Origin: Metridium senile
Taxonomy: Eukaryota; Cnidaria; Anthozoa; Actiniaria; Metridiidae
Assembly: GCA_949775045.1 (NCBI GenBank)
Contig: OX459108.1
Span: 6,389,961-6,453,960, forward strand
Direction of reading: 5' to 3'
DNA: 64,000 nucleotides
A program made the position numbers and the translations under genes. This document shows, piece by piece, positions 56,325 through 64,000 of the stretch (its first letter is position 1; each line of letters begins with the position of its first letter). The notes under the pieces were generated by a model, which worked only from the letters and a program-made list of their open reading frames with translations, did not search any database and was not told the origin of the DNA.

Positions 56325-56486
56325 TTTTCCTCATGCATACAACATGAGGGAAATTTAGAAGACAAAGAAATTCTTTGTCTTTTTACTAAATTTCCCTCTA
56401 TTTAATTTATTCAAGGGAAATTTAGTAAAAGACAAAGGATTTCTTTGTCCTCTAAATTTCCCTCATGTTGTATGCATGAGGAAAAT
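56325..56486. repeat. Long hairpin with about 75-bp arms
   Basis: TTTTCCTCATGCATACAACA opens the left arm, which returns inverted at the right; the arms contain AGACAAAG and TAAATTTCCCTC blocks. It sits between the two 41-bp arrays and could extrude as a cruciform. Confidence 0.8.
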
Positions 56487-56910
56487 GTAGGAGACTATCC
56501 CTCAATGGTCCCTCATTATAACAATCATCGAGACCATTCCTGGATCGCTTCGACCCAGTTGAAAATTCTTAAAATAAAGGACCCTTTACTACACACAAGT
56601 CGATACTCTAACACTTGTGGGACTCATTAAGTAACTATGCGCATGCGTTGACTACATTGAAGTATAGTATGTCATGCGTGTTTATGCAAACAAACTATAA
56701 TGAATGCATAATGGTATAATTCGGCATTGTACAGGTTTGTAAAAGTTTATAATTTATGCTTCTATGAAAACTAACATGTATTTCCTAACAGTAGTTCTAT
56801 ATTCCTCGGTATTATGATGGTATTGCTGCGCCCTCGGGACTTCCACAAATTTTCCCTCGGTATTCGGGGAAATTTAATCACTAATTTCCCTCGAGCCATG
56901 ATATTACTTA

Positions 56911-57433
56911 TAAATATCCCACATGATTATATTCATAAGGGACGATTAGTCTAAATATCCCTCATGATTATATTCATGGGCTACGATTAGTCTAAATATC
57001 CCTCATGATTATATTCATGAGCTACGATTAGTCTAAATATCCCTCATGATTATATTCATGAGCTATGATAAGTCTAAATATCCTTCATGATTATATTCAT
57101 GAGCTACGATTAGTCTAAATATCCCTCATGATTATATTCATGGGCTACGATTAGTCTAAATATCCCTCATGATTATATTCATGAGCTACGATTAGTCTAA
57201 ATATCCCTCATGATTATATTCATGAGCTATGATAAGTCTAAATATCCCTCATGATTATATTCATGAGCTACGATTAGTCTAAATATCCCACATGATTATA
57301 TTCATGAGCTATGGTTAGTCTAAATATCCCTCATAATTATATTCATAGGCTACGATAAGTCTAAATATCCTTCATGATTATATTCATAGGCTACGATAAG
57401 TCTAAATATCCTTCATGATTATATTCATGAGGG
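56911..57433. repeat. 41-bp tandem array 2, about 13 units
   Basis: Same 41-bp period as the first array but mainly a different variant (ATATCCCTCATGATTATA, TTCATGAGCTACGATTAGT). The two arrays have evolved separately after a common origin. Confidence 0.9.
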
Positions 57434-57645
57434 ACGATTAGTGAAGTATAGTATGTCATGCGTGTTTATGGAAACAAACTATAATGAATGGTGGTATAAT
57501 TCGGCATTGTCTCCTTTAACAAAGGCAACTATTCCTTAAAGAATGCCGAAAAACATCTTTGTTAAAGTTTATAACTTATGATTCTATGAAAACTAACATA
57601 TATTCTCTAACAGTAGTTTTATATTCCTCGGTAATCATAATATTA

Positions 57646-58308
57646 CACTCTAATAGCATGCCTTTTCGGGTGATTAGTGAATTAATGTCCCTCAGCCTTG
57701 GAAAGTTTAGTAAAAGTCCATCGGCCTGCGGCATTGTGGGACAATTAATCAATAATCCCCCTCAAGCCACGCTATTATTTTTAGTAATAAGCGTGTTCGG
57801 ATCTCGAATGCGATCAAATAATTACACTGGAATTCCATATTCCAAAGCGTTGCCATGGTTGTCCAATAAATCAGTAACTGGCCATAACTCATTCTAGTAG
57901 CCGACTTATTTTCTTTTAAGGAATCTGGCACAGGATAGTCTCTATGAATTACATGATTGCTTTTAGTTAAAGTGTTTGATGCTATGCGTATTGAAGCCAT
58001 GCAAGGCATTAGATCTAAGTAAATCTTCTGTAACTGAGCCTGTACGGTAGACCTCAAAAATTGTTGGCATTAAGCCCGTGCATATCTACAATGTCATGAT
58101 ATTGTGACACAAATGTTCGCTTCAACAAAGTCCTTCGAAGGAACGACTAATAGAAAGAGTTCTCAAATTAATTAAGCCCGCGTTATACAAAATCATTAAA
58201 GGGAGGGGTAACTTATACTGTTTACTAAATCCGCTTTTGAGCCTCTTAATTCTTTCACATATAAATGTTATCCGACACGTTCATGATAAAAAAAACAGTT
58301 CTCAATTA
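57646..58308. other. Non-coding interval
   Basis: Overlapping ORFs on both strands (57559-57897 plus, 57749-58057 minus) are mutual shadows with no domain. Nothing else recognised. Confidence 0.45.
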
Positions 58309-58703
58309 GCCTTTTTCATATCGAGCAAGGGACTGGAACCAAGTTTCTCAAAATCAATTTAATTCAAAAATAAACCCCTTCACACGAACGAACCAATACA
58401 AATTAGTAAGAATTAAAAGTTTGAGCAAGTTTGTGTAAATTGCAACGAAATTATGGTATTTTGTTTTTTTCGAAAATACAAAGAATGTATGGTTTGGCAG
58501 GACGTTTTGGAAGACACCATACATTTCTCTGTAATTTTGGCAGAGTTGGGATGCTCATAATTGTTTTTCTTTTTGGCCAAACGTTCTGAAACTTGGTCAA
58601 TAAGCTTATATTTGGTTACTCTCCCATGAGAAGGGGTTAATTTTTTTGGAACCATAATTAAATTAGTTTTTCACAGTCGTCCCTTACTCGATATGGAAAA
58701 GGC
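58309..58703. mobile_element. 0.4-kb inverted-repeat (MITE-like) segment
   Basis: GCCTTTTTCATATCGAGCAA at the left returns inverted at 58679-58703 with two mismatches. An 80-codon minus-strand ORF inside has no recognised domain. No target duplication was found. Confidence 0.55.
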
Positions 58704-58713
58704 CAATACCCTG

Positions 58714-58851
58714 TATCGAAATATGGCGGCCAATTTGAATAACAATTCTTCTTGACTGCCCAGCCTCCCATACATGTGAAAACTTTATTGTTTTCCAACG
58801 TGAACACGAGGCTAGACAGTCAAGAACAATAAGAGTACGCCATATTTCGAT
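58714..58851. repeat. Small hairpin inverted repeat
   Basis: ATCGAAATATGGCG and the inner AATTCTTCTTGACTG-CCTC block return inverted at about 58810-58851. Non-coding. It directly abuts the previous inverted repeat. Confidence 0.6.
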
Positions 58852-58915
58852 TCGGTCTATAGAATGCCACGTCGTCTGACATGAGTAATTTGCATAAGGA
58901 GGTAAAGAAGTCTCT

Positions 58916-59140
58916 TCATGTACAGCTGATAAATGAATAAGTAAATATTAAATACATAACGATAAAAGTTGATAGATGATTTTTGGGCAGTTCATGCGTA
59001 AAGCCGTGAAGCAACTGAGAAGTAGATAATTCTTTACAACTTCTCTCTTGCTCCGCAGCTCCCAGCGTGTTTATAGCACAGCTAATATAGACGCAGGCTA
59101 AAACGAAGCTTGCAAAGAAAATAATGGGATTTAAGTGCAC
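58916..59140 (-). CDS. Possible signal-peptide exon
   Basis: The frame opens MHLNPIIFFASFVLACVYIS, a good secretory signal peptide, followed by GAAEQERSCKEL. It lies just downstream of, and in the same orientation as, the fibrinogen-domain exons. It could be exon 1 of another secreted protein continuing to lower coordinates. No donor site was fixed and no second exon was found. The second half of the frame looks unlike mature protein. Weak call. Confidence 0.3.
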   Translation of the reverse strand: MHLNPIIFFASFVLACVYISCAINTLGAAEQERSCKELSTSQLLHGFTHELPKNHLSTFIVMYLIFTYSFISCT

Positions 59141-59144
59141 GGAA

Positions 59145-60627
59145 CTAAGTTGGTCGTATTTTCATATCTGCTGCTTTGGCAGAGTATTGGTGACCCTTCC
59201 ACGATAACCAACTAATACCTTGAGCGTTGGACGAATGATCACCATCCAGGTACAAACCATTCAAGTTCGAACTATGGCACTTATGATACCACCAGGCTCC
59301 TTGGTGATTCACAGCACAATTAATACCGGGATATGTGTCGTGATCGCGGTCTTTGGTCGTGAAAGCATGATTGACATGTACTGTTAGGGAGTCCCCTGCA
59401 TTACCTAGCAATATACCAAAAAATTGATTGATATAGCGCTCATATCTTAAATTTTACCATGAAATGGCATTATGTATAACAATCCTAATAGCATTATTCC
59501 AACAGTACTAACAATCTTAATATGGTAACGTACATACTACCTGCAAGCAACCTTGAATCACTAGTGTAAGTGTATGCTTGTTGGCATAATGCTATTTGGG
59601 TTATTAGTGCCATTTGATTGGGTTAAAAATATTACTACCCCAGGTAATGAGGCAAAGGAAATTACCTGCCAACCCAGGCTCTAAAAAACCCTATATATAA
59701 CTTCAAGTAATCTGATAAATAAATAAATAAGTACAGCCAAAATGGGAAATCTTCTCGTAAAAATGGAAGATCAGATCGATTACAGAGAAAACGCCGGTTG
59801 AACAGATTTCAAACTATGGGAGATTTTCTCAGGCATGTTTACAAGCTGGCCGTCAAAGTTGTTATCAAATAAAATTTTACACATGCAGAAAGTAGTGAGA
59901 TATTTTGTGTTTTTTAGATTTTACTTTTCAAATAATTTCCTTAATTTATTTTTGTCAAAAAGGTTTTACATAGTTTTGGAGTCCGTCTCATTGCTACTTG
60001 ATGCTAGCATTGATGATAAGGAGCATGCGCTGTGTTGACATGCATGGTCGCGTGGTTTCTGGCTTCTGGTCTAGGTACGAAAATTTCAAACATCAACTCG
60101 TTTTCCTTGATGTCTATATTTCTTCTAAAAAATATTCAAGAGCTAAAATCAAAGAGAACTAAATCAATGATTTTAGGTTCCGTCCTCTGTTGTTGTTGTT
60201 GCTGCTGTTTTTTTTTAAAAAAAAAAGCTTATCTTGATAATTGCAGATAAAACACAACATCTTCTCGATAACTTTTTTTAAAAAGGACCCTTATGTCAAG
60301 ATGACACTATAGTAGACATTGATTCCACTAAATAAATTTCTCTTACCTCCAACAAATGTTCCAAGTCTCAACTTGTAGTTGTTGGCTTCATCACTCACGG
60401 CAAAATAATAGTACTCTGCATAGGCGCTTTCTAGATCAACACGGAGACGATTGCGAGTCGAACTTGTCAGTCGGTAGATTTTGTCAAGTCCTAACCAGAA
60501 TTCACCAGTAAGATTACCAAACCCAACCTTGTAGTCCTGCCATCCTCGATAGAAGTCCACTGAACCATCTTTTCTTTTCTGGATAACTGTCCATCCACCG
60601 CCATCGGTTTGTTGATCACAGTAATAC
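59145..60627 (-). CDS. Fibrinogen-related (FReD) protein, last two exons
   Basis: Exon 60347-60627 starts after a TTTCTGTAG acceptor and ends at GGAG|GTAAGAG. Exon 59145-59404 starts after TATTGCTAG, and the join keeps the frame (GG|NAGDSL). Hallmarks are YYCDQQTDGGGWTVIQKR, DGSVDFYRGW, GEFWLGLDKI, NAGDSLTVH, the Ca-site-like DRDHDTYPG, INCAVNHQGAWWYHKCHSSN and LNGLYLDG. The end reads KAADMKIRPT. Such C-terminal fibrinogen domains occur in secreted lectin-like recognition proteins (ficolin, tenascin and FREP types). The upstream exons, including the signal peptide and the start of the domain, were not identified; a donor-like GCAG|GTAAG near 61095 is a weak candidate. Ligand and function cannot be read from sequence. 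Confidence 0.85.
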
Positions 60628-62508
60628 TACAGAAACAAATAATCACTCATTATTATGCATTGGCACTATCTAGAATCTGATTGGCTAAGAGCATGCGAAT
60701 TATTTTCACAATCAGACAACCTACAGATTTGTTAAAAAAATGTTAATTGGCTAGCTTATTATTCTTCACCAATCTGTATGTTGCGCCTGCATTGTCCTCC
60801 AAAATATTGATTTATTGTCCACTTTCATTGTTTTCTTGCTTAAGAGCGAGTCCGTGTGAAAACCATGCAAATTCGAAAAATGTGTCTACAACGGGTATCA
60901 CCGATTTCTTTCATTTTTGGCTGAGATATGTATTTTAGTGTAAATATTAACTGTGTGCAATATCAAACAAAAATATTAAATTCTCTAGCAGATATCGTGG
61001 TTTAAGGAAAAGTAGTCAGACGAACGATAAAAATTGCTTGAAATTTACACCAACTTTAGAAATCAATTTCTCTAAAACTATAGCTTTTTTCTTACCTGCA
61101 ATTCGTACAGACCTACTACAACATATAATAAATACAACGACAGTATCAAAGTATCAAAAGATTTATCTAAAGAAAATTTTCGCTTATTTACATATCAGGC
61201 TATGAAATCTACATTTTGAGTATGCATTCTTAACAATTCGATATACAAGATCCGGCAACTTTTTAATACCACAGGGTTTGACTTTTATGTACAACTGATA
61301 ATGGTTAACAAATACAAAGAAAAAAATTTCTGTAAAGTTTTAAAGGTGAAGAGATACAGTATCACGAATTTCGCGTTTTTACACGTATCCAATTATAAGA
61401 CTAATGACCATTTGCGACTAAAAAAGCCGATAATTAAAGTTGAAAATACTTACCTAAAAACAACAGCTAATGTAGTAGGGCGATTGAAGAAGTCATAAAT
61501 GTACAATGTTAAAATATTTTAACTATACGCTGTTTTTTTTTTTCCGAAAGAAATACATACAAAAACATGCCTAGTTTGCATCAATATCAACGCCAGTGAT
61601 AATGCTATTAAAGCTGATTAAATGGTTCAAATTACAACAGAGAGCCTTGAGTTGATTTTAATATATATAAATATCCGAAACTTACATCTTTAAGACAGCA
61701 GATTCGTAAAATAAAAGTCGAAAACGTGGAAATTATCAAAATGACAACGACAGCGTAGCCAAGTGTGATTATCAGTACTAAACAATCAACTGTCACGAAC
61801 TGGTTCCCGGTCGTTGACCATTTTAGCGTTAACTTTCAGAAAAGCATGTTATTATGACCGTAATAAAAAATGGAATGAAATAATAGGGATAATAACAATA
61901 AAATATAATAATGCCGGGCCCAACAGAGATCGTATAAAAGTGAGTTAGCGATTCTCTTTCGTCAAACTGACAAATAAAATGTTGACATTTGTCTATTAAA
62001 AAAATTGCATACTAATGTTGAAAACAAATTTTAGCCTAACGATGTATTCTACGGGTATCAGAACGTTAAAACTAAATGAATGTATATTTTTTGGTCCAAC
62101 TATTCTATTTGAAATAAAATTGTTTACCTAGCTGTTTTTTTTGTTCACATTAATTTGTCAGTTGTTTATAGTAATTATCACTAGACTAGACCAATTATGT
62201 TTGATTGACGGAAGAGAATCGCTTCACAGTCGTTTGGCGGGAATGGCAAGTAATCGAAATCCAGATTCATCTTATTCACTCTCTAGATATCTCAACGTAA
62301 AAAAGAAACGGCTCAATTCAAAACTCTTCAATACTAGTTGTCAATTTATATAGTATTCATTTAAAATTCCTTTAAACGATATAATAAACTATTTAGTATT
62401 TTTAACTGATTTCACCGAAACTCAGATGGGATCGAAAATGCAACCCTTACTTAGATGTAACAATACCTTGACCAATTTCGAATAACATTCCCCATGTTTT
62501 GAATATCT
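60628..62508. other. Putative intron or 5' region of the fibrinogen-domain gene
   Basis: AT-rich sequence with a short CAG/GTT microsatellite near 60190 just downstream. There is one splice-donor-like site on the minus strand near 61095 preceded by a short open stretch. No confident exon, repeat or RNA. Confidence 0.4.
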
Positions 62509-62517
62509 CTTGAGAAA

Positions 62518-63514
62518 GATGCTGTCTAAAAGTACACACGAGTGACCACGAGTGACCACCAGTGACCACGAGTGAAAAAATGAAAATATGAAAAATGAAA
62601 AAAAGAACAAAAATTGAAAAAAATTGAAAAAAGGAAAAACAACCAAATAACGTAACAGTATAAAATAACAAATATGGAAGCAATAGAAAAGAAAAATGAA
62701 CTACATTTAAAAATTAACAGAAAATTAAACATGAAATGATCATTTTTCTATATAATTCATTTTTTGAAAAAAAAAAAAAAAAACCCAGCTCAACTAAGAG
62801 TGTTATGGTTTTATTGTTACTATTAGATAATTTAGACATTGTTGCTATTTTAATAGAGTACTAACACTACAACCGTGAAACAAACTAAATATTGTTAAAT
62901 AATAGCAAAATCCTTTGTTTTTCGATTGTCTATTCTATTGTTTCTATTTTAGTTAGTGTATGTTTCACCGATAAAGAGTTTTTACTCTGTGTTTACGTAA
63001 ATTATTTATTGATTAAATAGGCTACGATCGGTAGCAACTGAAATGAATGAATAAAGCTTTTAAAATACTTCTTGTAAAAAAATGTTTTTCTTTCACGTTT
63101 TCATTATTTTTCATCCAATTTTCATTTCTTTTACTCTTCATTGTAGAAATATATCATTTCTTACGTTCTGCTAAGTTTTATATAATTGTCGTCAAACTAA
63201 TGAGATTTTTGCCCGATACTTTTACGTTTATTACAAGCCATTTGTTTTCGCGTCCTTTTGTTTATCATTTGAATTGTTTGTTGTTATATGATTTCATGTT
63301 TAATTTTCTGTTAATTTTTAAATGTAATTCATTTTTCTTTTCTATTCCTTACATATTTGTTATTTTATACTGTTACGTTATTTGGTTGTTTTTCCTTTTT
63401 TCCTTTTTTTCAATTTTTTTTCAATTTTTGTCAATTTTTTTCATATCTTCACTTGGTCACTTGTGGTCACTCGTGGTCACTCGTGGTCACTCGTGTGTAC
63501 TTTTAGACAGCATC
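62518..63514. mobile_element. Mutator-like foldback element, 9-bp TSD
   Basis: Long inverted arms (about 62518-62745 and 63295-63514) begin GATGCTGTCTAAAAGTACAC and continue through GAGTGACCACGAGTGACC repeats and A-rich tracts. The flanks are CTTGAGAAA (62509-62517) and CTTGAGACA (63515-63523), a 9-bp target duplication with one mismatch. Long TIRs plus 9 bp fit a MULE. The 550-bp middle has no transposase; the Phe/Ser-rich frames across the arms are compositional. Confidence 0.78.
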
Positions 63515-63523
63515 CTTGAGACA

Positions 63524-64000
63524 TACTCTTTGTCACACCTCTGGCAGGCTTTTGTTTAGAATCAGCCTAAACGAAAGTGGTCTCTATGCAGCGGACATAT
63601 TGTCATATCATGATCATCTGTATTTTCAGTTTTAAAAACACCAGCTGTTAAAAGACAAAGTTTCCACTCTTTAAATACTTCACATCTTTGGAAGAAGTTT
63701 TTAAACAGCCAAGTAGATGGGTGCAGATAATCTTTGTAAAAGATTTTTAAGGTAGCAAAACAAAACAGGTGTCATTGTTTCTTCGAGAACTTCCACAATT
63801 TTCCACAGAAAGATTGTGAAAAGAGCAAACCGCCATAAAATAATTACTGTATGTCAACCTCAACTAATGCACGTAAAATGACAATTAATGTAGGTGTCTA
63901 ACATGGCAATTAGTCGAATGTCAATTTCTAATTTATGCAAAACAACAACAAGAACACTTGAAGCAAAATGTATGTCTTTTAAATATGTCTTTCTAGAACT
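63524..64000. other. Non-coding right edge
   Basis: No gene, repeat pair or RNA recognised. Confidence 0.5.

Larger units (their letters stand above)
55393..57645. mobile_element. 2.25-kb element composed largely of 41-bp minisatellites
   Basis: The borders are an imperfect inverted pair of about 21 bp: GTAATATCATGATTACCTCGG at the left, matched by CCTCGGTAATCATAATATTAC at the right. Inside are two 41-bp arrays, a long hairpin and a direct repeat of about 190 bp (near 56650-56820 and 57443-57640). No transposase. It is probably non-autonomous. The target duplication was not resolved. Confidence 0.5.

Noticed and set aside
55481..57433. Regular 41-bp repeats resembling a CRISPR array
   Set aside because: There are no unique spacers: the whole 41-bp unit repeats. 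The window is eukaryotic and has no cas genes. It is a minisatellite.
57559..58655. ORFs of 80-112 codons on both strands
   Set aside because: Overlapping antisense pair plus one ORF inside an inverted repeat; no recognisable domain.
62422..63559. Phe/Ser/Ile-rich ORFs across the right-edge repeats
   Set aside because: They follow the T-rich arms of the foldback element and are compositional.

Overview
The window looks like AT-rich nuclear DNA of an invertebrate animal. Signs are spliced exons, intronless class A GPCR paralogues, a fibrinogen-domain gene, non-LTR retrotransposon remnants and many DNA transposons. The GPCR repertoire and transposon mix suggest a cnidarian, but this is inference; no rRNA, tRNA or mitochondrial marker is present. 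Few host genes survive and most of the sequence is mobile DNA in nested layers.

Layout. (1) 1-17.4 kb: a GPCR-bearing block of about 5.9 kb in two near-identical tandem copies plus a partial third. Each full copy carries a dead LINE reverse transcriptase and a minus-strand GPCR. The GPCR is intact in copy 2 (14211-15308) and lacks its first half in copy 1. Copy 1 also holds a 4.0-kb TIR element; copy 2 holds a 259-bp MITE and follows a 295-bp foldback. (2) 18.7-27.4 kb: a LINE fragment split by an 8.16-kb element (18852-27013, TIR starting CAGTCCGG, 5-bp TSD). That element carries a Tc1-like transposase with a paired (Pax-like) DNA-binding domain, a zinc-knuckle protein, and a TA-flanked MITE itself interrupted by an intact integrase-type transposon (22501-25644) with minisatellite TIRs and a 6-bp TSD. 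(3) 28.3-32.2 kb: an intact GPCR, a 151-bp tandem array and a GPCR stub. (4) 34.0-50.4 kb: a three-level nest. A GPCR gene is split by a PIF/Harbinger transposon with about 310-330-bp TIRs and a 3-bp TSD. The Harbinger is in turn split, between its two divergent genes, by a 12.8-kb TA-flanked element.

The 12.8-kb element (35892-48691) is the most interesting object. It contains three apparently identical 4182-bp head-to-tail units. Each unit encodes a 441-aa HUH endonuclease plus SF3 helicase (CRESS-type Rep) on the plus strand and a frameshifted DD34E Tc1-like transposase on the minus strand. Total length is exactly 3 x 4182 + 254 bp, because the 254-bp TIR-to-TIR segment opens every unit and also ends the element. 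Iteron-like heptamers and a 22-bp palindrome lie just after Rep. I infer a chimera: Rep-driven circular or concatemeric replication, with Tc1-type cut-and-paste insertion at TA.

(5) 50.4-64 kb: mostly gene-poor repeats. These include a second CAGTCCGG element (53036-54208), a CCAACCCA tract, a 2.25-kb element made largely of 41-bp minisatellites, two small inverted repeats, two 3' exons of a fibrinogen-related gene (59145-60627, minus), and a Mutator-like foldback (62518-63514). All family names come from motif recognition without database searches.
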